Source of the DNA: Phylloscopus collybita
Lineage: Eukaryota > Chordata > Aves > Passeriformes > Phylloscopidae
Assembly (NCBI GenBank): GCA_027886175.1
Contig: JAJNNQ010000009.1
Coordinates: 17,395,501 to 17,459,500, forward strand
Direction: 5' to 3'
DNA: 64,000 nt
Position 1 is the first letter of the stretch. Each line of letters starts with the position of its first letter. The position numbers were made by a program, and so were the translations under genes. The notes under the pieces are model-generated. The model made no database searches and had not been told where the DNA came from. It worked only from the letters and a program-made list of their open reading frames with translations. Below are positions 11,835-23,461 of the stretch, piece after piece.

Positions 11835-13193
11835 TACAGTTCAGAAGACTGAACTAAACTTTCAACATTGTGGATTTTACACAGTGCGCAAAATATTTTT
11901 CCTTATAATGCATGCAAGTTCTACCACTCAGCTATTTTCTTAACATGTATATTAAATACTAACAATCCAAAAGTGTTGGTATCTGCAAAAATTTGACCTC
12001 CCCATTGAACATCGCTCACCATCTGATTTACATCTTCACTTTATATATCCTATTGTCTACAATTAAGCTTACAACAGTAAGCTACTACGCTTTTCTATTT
12101 CAATTGCATCTCATTGTCTGCATCTCAGTTTATTTTTGGCCTGAAAACCAAATGAAGAGGTAGCATAGTGCATGGGTATTTTCTGATTCAGTCTCCAATT
12201 TCAGTTTTCTTTTCCCTTCTCTACATGCAGGGAAGCAAAAGGGTTTTTTTCTCCCCTTTGCTTCAACACCTTCCCATACCCTCAACGAAACAGGCTCAGG
12301 TAACTGATAGCTCCCACATCTCCTTTTCAAAAAAAAAGCCACTGAAATTAGCAATGCTGAAAAAACTCCCTAACTGCCATTAATGTGTTCTGCAACTGCA
12401 AGCAACTAACAATGAAACAGTTACTTCTGTGTGCAGATTCCTATATGCATCCTCAAGTCCAGCCTTGGCCAAGACCTGAAATGGCTTCTGAATAATGCAT
12501 TCATCTCTCAGGGAACACCATTCTATTTTAGAACAGAAGCCACGTGAACTTATCACACTGCCCCTTCCTTCACAATTCTTTTGCTGCTTGACATGTCCCC
12601 TAGGCAGATTGTGTGAGACAGACCTTTCCTCTCTAAGATTCTGCCATTTTTGGCAGCCTTCTGACATATACTCTATTCATTGCCTGCATTTACTGGATCT
12701 CAGCTGAACTATTCTCAACTGCCCATATTTTGCTGTTACATTCCTCATCCTGCTATCACTCAGCCCTGTAACTCTATCTTGTGTAACAAAATATTCTCAC
12801 TTGTGAAAAAGAACGGTATGAAAAAGAGCATAAACAGACTTTCCCTTAATCTTTACATAACTCACTTGTGTAAGAGCCTGGGGGGAGGTAAGAGGTGCAA
12901 ACACATGCCCTGTGGGCGATATTCCAGCCTCCAGGCTGGAATTATGACAAGGACATTTAGACAGCCTGCTTGACAGACTGGTTCAACAAGTCTCTTTAAA
13001 TGCAAGTAAAGCTTTTGAATCATCCTACAAGATTTTCTCTTTTTCCATATCACCCTCTATATTTAAATATTTATTGCTGGTCTCTCTGTTCTGCTTTCCT
13101 TTCCCAGGTCTTGTCTGAGCATCCCGTTCTTTATCACGGAAAGTGAACACGTTCACCAAGCCTTGTGTAGACCTTCTGGACCCATCTTGTACT
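11835..13193. other. Anonymous DNA with a short hairpin
   Basis: No gene was recognised. A compact 10-bp stem with a 2-nt loop lies at 12921-12942 (attccagcct, cc, aggctggaat). It resembles a simple inverted repeat more than a terminator, since no T-run follows. Frames of up to about 97 codons here show no domain. Confidence 0.5.
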
Positions 13194-13284
13194 AAAAAAA
13201 AAAAAACCCAAAAAAACCACCAAAAAAACAAAAAACCCAAAACAAACAAAAAACCCAAAACAAAACAAAAAACAAAACAAAACA

Positions 13285-13316
<32 letters not shown>

Positions 13317-13352
13317 AAAACCCAAAAAACAAACAAACAAACACACAAAAAA
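13194..13352 (+). repeat. A/C-only simple sequence (159 bp)
   Basis: Every base on the plus strand from 13194 to 13352 is A or C, built from CAAAA, CAAA and CCCAAAA units. The complementary strand gives misleading Phe-rich frames. It may have grown from a poly(A) tail, but no retroelement 3' end could be recognised just upstream. Confidence 0.9.
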
Positions 13353-16300
13353 GAGTCAGTCTTCATATTTATGAAGTTGTGCATGCTTCTGTACAATTTT
13401 TATCTCTAGTGTTGAAATTGTAGAACTCATTATGCTGAGACATTGTGAATGTCAAAAGGAAATTATGTTTGAAAAAAGATTAGACAATTTTAGGGAGGAT
13501 AGTACACATGTAGCTAGTAAACAAGGCAGAGGCACAGTTTCTAGCTTAGAAAGTCCTCAAAATTTTAAACAACTGCAGAAACCAAGTTGTTCCCAGGAAC
13601 AGTTCATTCTTTTTTCACTTGATAGCTTAATAGAAAATTTTGCAAAATTTCACATGATTAAGTGTTTACTTAAGACTTGTCCAACAAAGAAAGCTTGAAA
13701 TTCAATTTCTAGAGGACATTTTAGTTTAAGGTTTAGTAAATTTAGGACATATTTCAAGGATTTACTATAAAAACTACCAGTAACACTTATTTTAAACATA
13801 AGAGGTGAGTTTAATAAAAATTAAAACAGAATTGGCTGTACAGTATTCATAGATGCAGATATGTATTTTTGGGTCTGTAAAGGCTACATAAATGGATACA
13901 TCATGCATAAAAAATGAGACATGTTTTCCCATTACTCATTATAAGGCAGTGTTGTCTAATGGGAATAAACTAGGTTAGTAAACTGCTTCTTCAGCAAATT
14001 ACCTTCACAGTTGATTCCAGCTGCAACAAAAAGATAAATCATATACAACATTTCCAGATAGCCAAATTACAAGCAATTTAGATTTTTCTCCTTAGAATTG
14101 TATATCACATTTGTAGGATCTTTCTTCCAGTTCACAGTTCTGTTGTAACTCCTTCTGGCAAAAGTTATTGCAACCTTAGTGCCTTGCTAGCAAAAATTAC
14201 ACAGAGGACATTTCTCCTCTGGAAAATGAGTTAGTGTTTTGACCTTGTTTTATTTATCTACATCTTTTTATAAAATGTTCTCGATATGGTCACCTAATTA
14301 AACCCAGAGATCATGACCTGTATGATTACTTGCATTTTCAAAGCAGTAGCAGAAAAATTCAAGCTGAACTTATTATCTGTGTAATATATATAAAAATCTG
14401 CATGCTAGGAGAACTTATTGGACATACTGTTTTAAAATATTTTGCGAATAAGATCATAATTCATGAAAACTTTCAAACCACAGGCACTTCATAATACAGT
14501 GTATAAAATTCGTCTCATTCCTGCTGAGGAAGTTTTATTAATTGTAGGCTTATAAATGTACTTTTGAGACACAATGCTAGGTACTTTTGAGACACTTAAG
14601 TAATTGAAGGATAATTTATGTGAAAATTAAATGACTATGTGCATCACCACTACCTCCACAAGCTTGGTTTATGCACTTTGACATAGAAAGGGATGACAGA
14701 GAACTCCTTTCCCTCAAAATTTTTATGACTCAGGTTATAGTAATTTCAATAAACGCTGTCCAAATCACTCTCCAAAACAGGGTTACCATCATGCATACTG
14801 GGAAAATTCCCTCACCTACGAACAGTCCTTGGTCCATGTTGTTCTGTGAGCATCTCACTGGTATTTTTTGGAAGATTGCTAGTTGTCCATACATACGTTT
14901 GTCCATACAGTAAGTAAAGCCAGCCCTACAGCTTGTGTCCAAGTCCTGATCAGTTTGCTAATGCAGCTGTAGTCTAAGAAAGCTCCAGAGACCTATCTTT
15001 TGGACATAAAATGGAGTTGTAAGATTAGAAAGCTTCTACTCTGAGTGTTTGATATTCCTGGGGGACACAGAATCCTGAGTTCTTGTGCAATTTATTTACT
15101 GATTCTGAATACAGAAGGATAAATAAGCCATCCCCAAAAGAACAATAGAACCTTGTTTCCCCATCCTGAGAACAGCTTAATGTGTGGCAACATTCAATCT
15201 TCTCTTGCACATCTGCTGACTGCTTGGCTTATATAGCCTTTCTGCTTTAGATATCCTTATACATCCTTTCTACCTGGTGATACAATCTTGGCTATACAGA
15301 TTGAGAAAGATCTCTCTGTCGTGTGAGTTGCTGCTGTTCAAATAGGCCATGATTTTGTGGACAGAACATATTTCCTGAGGTATTTGAGTTGATATTTTGA
15401 GACCCCTCTGAAACTGATAGGGGACTAGAATAGACATTATTTATATCCTGGAGGAACATCTAAAGGTACAATGAAATAAGTGAAAAAAAACATTTAATTA
15501 AAAAAAAAGGGTTCTTGCTACCATCAAGATTAGTTTGTAAATAATGGAGTCCAATATTGGACTATGAATCTCAGCCTCATTTAGTTTTAAGCCCAGATGA
15601 AGGCAGGATATCACCCATTCCCTTTTCTTCTGCATTTAGTTATGTTTGGCTTAGATATCCTCCGAACTACTATATAGTTGTTTAGATTGTCTAAACATGG
15701 GCAATTCTTCCCATTCAAGTGATTTAGGGATTTAGAGGGCAATTTAGATCACCAAAACCTCCTGTAGGGTGTTGTATAACATTAGCCATGGGAATATTTG
15801 GACCCTTTGCTAAATATTAAAGCCGTGTTCATATTTAAACAATTCAATTCTCTTTAAGACTGTGCACAGCATTATTAAAATCTACTCGTCTATTTAATTC
15901 CCTCAGGCCTGAGTTATCCCTTTATATGGAGCTACTGCACACTGGAAACAGCTGCTGTCAGCAAAAATAGCCTATCTGAAAACCTACAAAGCTTCACAAG
16001 CCTTAACAGCTTAACAGACCACTACAGAACAGAGGTGTGAAGTTTACTGAAGTCCAATTGATTAAAGTCACATGCCAGTCTTAGCTGGAAAGAAAAGAAA
16101 AGAGGTATTTATAAATATTTGGAAAAGTCTTTCAAACAGAGTTGGCAAGTACAGCTTCCTTGAAGATTTCTCAGTCTTTGTTGTATTGGGATAGATCTGT
16201 AAGTAATTTAAGATAGTACAGATCCATCATTTTCAAAAGTACATCTGGGCTTACAGGAGCTGAGACTCTCACCCTGTGAATTTTAGAGCACAGCAGGGGC

Positions 16301-16680
16301 TTATTTCATATCTATAAAACACCCTGCTGTGAAGTTAAAATTATTGCCTAACAATCATGCATATTTTTTTAAAAGAGTGGTATCAACCACTTGTGACTAC
16401 AAATTTATCAGAAATAAATTTAGCAAAATGTCAGGAAAAACTGGCCAGTTGGGAAAGATATTTTGATTTAAATAGAGCAATTGTCCTTTCAGGAAATTTT
16501 AAATATCACAAGTCCACACAAAATTAATAGCAACCAGAGACTATGATGCAGCATAGTATAGCTTTTCAAAACTCTCAGGTAACTAGAGAAATCCTCTGTT
16601 GAAATGCAAGGTTTTCTTTCATTTCAACCAAATTTGAATGAAAAGCTGCCTTTATATATTTGCATTAGGAGTTGCCATGG
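13353..16680. other. Anonymous AT-rich DNA
   Basis: No gene or repeat family was recognised. A 23-bp partial tandem duplication lies at 14558-14595 (gtacttttgagacac occurs twice). The stretch about 15780-16030 is of ordinary complexity and free of repeats. Confidence 0.5.
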
Positions 16681-17309
16681 TGTCCTGGTCTAGGGTAAAT
16701 TTGGAAAGAAACTTCCAAAAGGGGTCCTTCTAGAAAGCAGATTCAAGTGGCCCCTCCCCTTACTGGTTTGGGAAAAGATTTCCTTGGAGAAAAGTGGAAA
16801 AAACTGTTTATTTAACAAGAAAAGTATTCACAAGCATAAAAAATGAATAACATTAAACAATAAAACCTCTCACTGCTCTGAAGAGACAGCAAATTCAGAA
16901 AGCCCTTTGTCGTGGGGTGTAGCTTTGGCTCTCTCAGTCTCTCACCATTCCATGCACTGGAATGCAGCGTCCGGCCCCCCCGGGCCACAGGTGTGAGCTC
17001 CTGGTGTTTTTCTGGGTTTTCAGTCCAGAGCAGGATGATCAGTCCCAGGAAAAAGAAAAGCCACAGTCCAGGGAACTTCTCTGCCTCAGCTAGCAAATAA
17101 CAAAGGAGAGCTCTCTCCCACTGCCCATGCTGCAGATAACACAGTCTGGAGAAGAATGCCCGGGAGCAAGAGCAGTTTCTGCAAACAAACTGCTCGCTTC
17201 TTCTCCCCCCTTCGCTCTTGGAACCACTCTTAAAGGTGCAGAACTTCATATCCAGCATAAACAGAACAGACAGCTGGGGATAAAAGCATCTTAAAGTCAC
17301 CCTAGAACA
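16681..17309 (-). mobile_element. Solo ERV LTR (629 bp) with perfect 5-bp TSD
   Basis: On the plus strand the element runs from tgtcctggtctaggg to cctagaaca, flanked by a perfect target duplication catgg at 16676-16680 and 17310-17314. The polyadenylation signal AATAAA reads on the minus strand (complement at 16807-16812), which fixes the orientation. The sequence resembles a common avian LTR family, and a 5-bp TSD suggests ERVL-type integration. A minus-strand frame of 191 codons (16812-17387) crosses it, but its first 26 codons come from host flank. It includes a hydrophobic patch (residues about 105-121). I treat that frame as accidental. Confidence 0.88.
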
Positions 17310-17628
17310 CATGGGTACTGTTTTGTTTCTGGATGAAATGGTGCAGAAGAACCTTTCACAGTCACACCTGGCTCTTACCAAGATCAAGATATCTAGATGA
17401 GGGTGGATATGACAGGTGCAGCAGAAAGAAGAACAACCAAATGAGATTTTATTTTCAAATTGTTAGAATAATATTACTTCACAGACATGGAGATTTTAGA
17501 TAAGAGAATACAGAGTGTGGAAACCCTAAGGTATTCTACAGTAGTTGGTGACTGATAAACTGCCAGTGTAAGGGAAACCTTAAATAAACCTTATAATATC
17601 CTTGGAAAGGCCCTAGATACCATTTTCT

Positions 17629-17665
<37 letters not shown>

Positions 17666-17940
17666 GAATTAGTTTTTAAAAGAGGTCAAAACACTATCTA
17701 TTCAATACCAGATATTCAAATGGTGAATTAATAAAGTATTGAATCATTATCTGTAATTACTTTGATAACTCTGAAGAGGCAACATGGGTGAAGGTTTGTA
17801 TTTCATACAAATAATTTGGAATAAAGAAATAGGTTAGAAGTTAAAAGAAATTACCATTCTGATATTCAGGGACCTTATTGTGTTCGGATTTTAGTTCCTT
17901 ACTCTAAAAGCTTGGATAGGAGGCATAGATTGTGAAATGA

Positions 17941-17992
17941 TAGTTTATTACAATGGCCTTTCATTATAGTTTATTACAATGGTCTTTCATTT
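17941..17992 (+). repeat. 26-bp tandem duplication
   Basis: Two adjacent 26-bp copies beginning tagtttattacaatgg differ at the seventeenth base (c or t) and at the last base. This is a short, recent-looking slippage or duplication event. Confidence 0.9.
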
Positions 17993-18727
17993 GAAAAAGA
18001 AATAAGAATGGTCACACACACCCACTTAGATCCTGCACAAAAAGAAAGAGATGGTGGCTGTTCTGAATTTAAAGGCTTTAAGAGATGATGTCAGAGGTTT
18101 CTGCTAATGTAGGCGTGATTCAGCTGGTTGTATTTCCTTTTCAAATGTTCCTCGGTTTTTGTCTCTTTTGTAATATTTAAATTGTATCGTAAATACTATT
18201 GGCCAGTGTTAGACTGATCTGCAATTAATTTTGCTCATGCTAAGAAAATGGTTCTTTACCTGAAGATGTGTCCTTAAACATTTGTGTCACTGCTCACAGT
18301 GCATACTGACACAAACAATGTAAGTCTCACAAAAGATAATAACAAGGGCAGAGATTTGAGTTTATTCTGCAAAAACCTTTATTCTTCTCTCCTTTAGCAG
18401 CTTTAGGAACACAAATTTAGTTTATTGTTTCATTTTGTTATTAAAGACATAGTTAGGTGGAGAACACATATAATTTTGGAGGTACAGGAAATGAGAAATT
18501 TGGTTGTGTCCAAACAAGACAGCTTTTGTAAATGAATGAAAAGATAATATGCAGATTTCAGCTCAGGTTGCAGAGAGGATATGCTGCATTAAGATATAGC
18601 AGTAGAGCTAATCAGCCTGTCAGAATTTAATAACCAAATGTCTTAAATTCTAGATAATGGAGAAAAAAACACCTCTTTTGTTTTTCTTTTTAGTACTGTC
18701 TCAAGGATTTTTTTGTGTTCATGTCTA

Positions 18728-18750
18728 CATCATCATCATCATCATCATCA
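18728..18750 (+). repeat. (ATC)n microsatellite
   Basis: About eight perfect trinucleotide units of cat/atc occur in a row. No open frame of interest spans it. Confidence 0.9.
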
Positions 18751-21179
18751 ATTTGGTGAGGCAGCAAGTGGAAGTAGGAGTTATAGTTAAGGTCCCTTAG
18801 GCAGAGATAATAGATCTTACAGCTCCTGGCAGCCTGACCTTCCTTTTACTTGTTATTCAAAGGAAAACCACCTTGCTCTACTTCAATCAATATGTTGGGG
18901 CTTTTTTAAAATAAAAAGTAGTTATGACTGCTGAGCTTTGCATTGAGTAACACCCTGTCTCTATGAAAGAGGTGAAGGTATTCAGCATTCATATCATGCT
19001 GGACTCCCTGGATTAGGATGAAGGAGCCAGGGGCCTTCCTTTGCTGACAGAGGGTGACTTTGGGCATAGGCTAAAGCTGATGTTTAGAGATCATGGGAAC
19101 TAGAGGCTGCACAGAGCAGCACTCTGAGAGGATTCTGTTTTTCTGAGGTAAACAGCACTGTGGAGTAGGCTTTCCTGATGATATTCTTGGACATCTACTG
19201 TCTGTTAAGTTCCCACAGAGACAAAATGTGGGTGGTCTGAATCCTGCCATAGTATTGTTAGCAAAGAAATGATTCTAAAAGAATGAGTTACATAGAGTGA
19301 GAGCTACCTTGTTTGTCTAAAATTTAAAAATCTATGATTTGAACAAATTGTCATTTTATCTTCCAAAGAACACATTACCTCTGCTGTGCAGAATACCCAT
19401 ATGATCTGCACTGTCAGATTCTATTATTATTGTGACAGATACTGTAGCATATAAATTTTAAACTAATGAAAAAAATGTCATTTACCTTTTGGAGCTAAAT
19501 GTTCAAAGTGCATCAGCTATTCAATTTGATAGATCATTCTTCAGACAGTTTGAGAAGAACTGCATATTAAAACCAGAGTGAATGGGAGAAACCCTCATTT
19601 TTATCCAGCTTCACATTTCTTAAACTAATTCTGGAGAACTCATGAGGGGTCTACTTCCAAAAATGTTTCTTTACTCAAAGTGGCTGGGAAAAAAAGGTAA
19701 ATAAAATATTTCTCTATTAAGATAAATTTGATTTGAATAAAAAACTAAAACAGGATATTAAAACTTACTAATGCTGATTTTCCGTTTATTATGGTCTCCT
19801 GGAAATAGCTGAAAGAAGAAGGAATAGCTGCAGATTATTGCCTTCATATTATTCTGTAGCTGAATGGTATCAACATTTATGATCCTCTAATAAAAGAACA
19901 CACACTTGGGTTTTATAGGCTAGAGCAGTTGATAAATTCCATTAGATGTTTTAATGCAGACAACTTTTCATATGGAAAAAAAGAATAAAAACCTTTTCAG
20001 GTTCCAGAGACAACAAAATTTTGGATGTTTTTAAAGCTGGAGAGAAAATTAAGAGCTTGAAAGCTGAAATCCTTAGATAATTTCAGTTTGAAGACACTTG
20101 AACACAAGGGCAAATATGAATCTAAATATGAAAATTCCTAGACTCTTTTGTTTGCATGTTCATTAGCATTTTCATGCTAGCATTAGCATTAACGCTTTCT
20201 TATGTTTCAAATGCTTCATTTCACCAATTAAATCATTGCTTAAAATATCAACAGGTGCCCATTATTGATGAGGTCAAAAACATCACACTACTGTTCATGT
20301 ATTTATATGACTTGTTACTCACCTTCCCTCTTTCTTTTACATACTTTTGGAAACCATAAAGTATTTTAGCAAACCACGGAGGGTATAAACCAGCACATAA
20401 ATAGTTATTCTTAAAGGCACTAATACTCAGATTGAAATTACTTAAGGTATAATTTAAACAAAAGTTATATGATTCTTATTGTAATTAATTTACAGGGACT
20501 CAGGAAAGTAATAGCTATTTATCCCCTTCCTCACTTTCTCAAAGTCAAAGTTTGAGAAATCCTCCATTACAGTTGGCTTCCAGACATTTTCCATTAACTT
20601 ACTGGGAAAACTTCCTTCACTAACTGGAAAAAGAGGGAAAGAGAAACATTTCCTCAGAAGTTAAACAATGCACACTTAGAATAACCTGCAAGGCTCATTC
20701 TGTCAGTGGAAGTTTGGTTGTTTTTCAAATGTATTTCATTTCTGTGTTCTCAGTGGATACAAGAGCTTTTCTTCCCATCCATGTGTGTGTTTTCGGTGCC
20801 CCAAGAGCCAATGCACAGAGGGGAAATTGGAACTTTTCAGGACCTACTCAGGCAAAACAATGGGAAGGGGAAACTTGTCACGTCCATACTCAGCTTCCTT
20901 CCAAACAAAGCCCTTGTACTGCTTTGGCAGCTAATGCTGAATAATAAATCAAGTTATAGGAGATAAGCTGAAGAAAGGAAAACAACAGATTTTTCACTTT
21001 AAAAGGGAAGACATTCTAATGTGAAGAAACTTGTCATTCTGAAAAATCCATGACATTTTAAAAATCATCCCTGCAGTCTGATTAAATATGGAAATGATCT
21101 TTAGACAAAGTGAACATTTCACAGTTCTGAGCTTGATAATATTTTCTATCTCCTACAGTTTCAAACAATTTCAGAGGAT

Positions 21180-21199
21180 GTAAACCACATGTGGTTTAC
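21180..21199. promoter_or_regulatory. Perfect 20-bp palindrome with RUNX-like and E-box-like cores
   Basis: The 20 bases gtaaaccacatgtggtttac equal their own reverse complement. The centre CACATGTG contains the E-box CATGTG/CACATG, the two halves carry AACCACA and TGTGGTT (the RUNX core), and the ends carry GTAAAC (forkhead-like). That these sites are used is inference only. Confidence 0.45.
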
Positions 21200-22941
21200 C
21201 ATTGATCTTTACCATAAATCAGAAGAATAATGAAAATTGTGGAAAAAGGTCAGTGAACTTTATTCCACTTCCCCTTCACTTATATCTTCTGTTATTTAAA
21301 ATAAATGGTATTATTTTGCGCTACAATAAATTCTTGTTTTGCGGGGACAACAAGTAATATCTGGGATGTTATTTACTCTGATTCCATAATAGAGTTTTGT
21401 TCATTTTCTGGTATGAAAAAGCCTCAGAGAAACACAGCAGGAACTCTAACATCAGATATTAAAACTGTGGGTGGTTTTTTTTTTTGTTTTTTTTTTTTGT
21501 TTTTTTTTTTTTTGGGGGGGGAGAGCAATAACAGGCATTATATATTTGATTTCAGCTTCATTGCATAAGTGAGTAGTAGTTATCCCTTGCATTTTAGTGG
21601 AAGGAAAAAGATCTAGGATTACATTATCAATGCAACGTAATAAGTGAAATATTTGTTTTTTCCAAAGAAATATTTTAGTATAGACACTGGGACATGAAAA
21701 AAGGGTGAAGCCTTCTCCCTTACTCAAAGTTGCATCAGGTTTTGTTCGGTACTTCATCCATTATTCATCCTTTTAAAAAAAGGAATTGTCCATCAGACCA
21801 ATCTAAGCATATTTTTTCTTTTTTGAAACGTAAGAAGTGTCCAATTCTTAAGAATATCATACTGAAAAATCTTCTTCAGTACAATATGCTTGACTTCTCC
21901 ATAAGTAATTTTACTGTATGAAATCAGAGCTTCTTATTATATTTGGTCTTATTCATTTTGATGTGCTGTGATTTTCCTGCCGCATGCTGTAGGTCATGCT
22001 GTGGGATTAGTAATACAACCATTCTGCTACTGACTAGTAACTGACATGAGCTGTTTTCATAACCTTTTTTGAAGATTGCCACATCTATATTTTTATTTCT
22101 GTTTTCCAACTTATCTTGACTTTTCAAAATACTTGCAAGCTCCTTATCAGTAGAGTTTCAAAACTCGTAGTAAGGAATAAGTTCATTTTTCAGCTAGCAT
22201 TCTATCAGTTCAGGAAAAAGTCACTTAAAAACATGAGCAAAATCTCAATAGATTTTAATTGTAACCTTGAAAGAAAAAGCAACATTATCTCAAATGATCA
22301 AGCCTAATTATTCAGGACTTTAGAGATCATTATCAAAACTTCAGAGTCAAGTTGTACTAGATAAGCCTGACTTCTGGGTGGACTTCAGAAGATCCTTGAG
22401 AGCAAGGTGCTTTGGCGGGCTGACCTTCATCTGAAACACACATGTACATGTGCACTCACCCAACTGTGTGTTTGTGAAGTGTTTTGTACACCAATTACAT
22501 CCAATTCTATTTTTTTTTCCCTAAATCAGAGCATTGGACTTCATAGAGGAAAGTTTACTTTATGCTTTGATAAAACAAATATACAAAAGATTTTAGGTGA
22601 TTTTATCTTCATGTTCATGAACAGCTTAGAGTAGGTATTATTATGCATGTGCCTAAAGATGAACCATCCTATTTACCTTTGCAGGATGAAGAGAGCAGCA
22701 TTGTGCCTGGGTTTAATGTTGTTGCCAAAAAAGCCAGTTAAACAGATTATTAAGAGCTGTAGAAGCAGCTTAAATTCTCCATCTAGATAAAAAAAACCAG
22801 TAGCAGTGGCCTTAGAAGTGATGAATCAGTGTACTAAGGAAAAAGCTCTTTCTGTACTTTTCAGTTTGTAATATGAAGGTGTGCTCTGAAGAGTGAGTTT
22901 GAAGGTTTTTCCTGGATTTTAAAGTGTATTTTATTTTAAGT

Positions 22942-23461
22942 TGTGTTACAATCCGATTAGTGAGAGATTGCCTCTGCCCAAACCAAATGCAGACAGACCA
23001 TATGCCACAGTCAATAATATATGGATAGAAAGAAGTAGAAAAGGGGGCTAGGGAGAGAGAAAGACCAAGCAGAAGAAGAGCTGTGGGTCCAGCAGTGTCC
23101 CTTGGTCCTTCTTTGCCCTGGATTTCTCAGTGGTGGGAGTCCCACGGCCATTCTTCTGCAGGTACCACCTTTGTACAGTCCAGGGTTTGGTATCTATGGG
23201 GTGGTCACAGATGCCGTTCCCACAACTTGGGATGTTGTATGTATGGACAATAGATATGATATATGTATGTTGCTTCCTTTCCCACAGTTTGTCACAGTGG
23301 GAATTTTTGTCTGGATGCATTAAGCAGGATGTGCTAACCAAATTGCCTCTGCCAGGCCTGGAATTAGCACCTTTCTGTTGCAACTGCCTCCCTTCTGTGC
23401 TTATCTCAAATATCTGCTGTGGTGGCTTATCTTATGACAAGATCCATCTGTGGCCTTGACA
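22942..23461 (-). mobile_element. Solo ERV LTR, minus strand
   Basis: Read on the minus strand, this matches a remembered avian LTR: the 'aagccaccacagcagat' and 'gaatggccgtgggactcccacc' blocks and the 3' region 'gaggcaatctctcactaat'. Exact ends are uncertain. One plausible end is ggccttgaca at 23461 and the other is near 22942. An 11-bp direct repeat (tttaagttgtg) occurs at 22935-22945 and 23487-23497, but it lies outside the likely right end. A minus-strand 111-codon frame inside shows no retroviral domain. Confidence 0.65.

Larger units (their letters stand above)
17310..22941. other. Anonymous AT-rich DNA with small repeats
   Basis: No gene was recognised. Contents include a T-rich run (17623-17664), a 26-bp tandem duplication (17941-17992), an (ATC)n microsatellite (about 18728-18750), a perfect palindrome (21180-21199) and a T/G-rich run ending in eight G (about 21474-21522). 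Confidence 0.55.

Noticed and set aside
13025..13396. Phe/Leu-rich 123-codon minus frame resembling a membrane protein
   Set aside because: The hydrophobic stretch is the complement of the A/C-only repeat.
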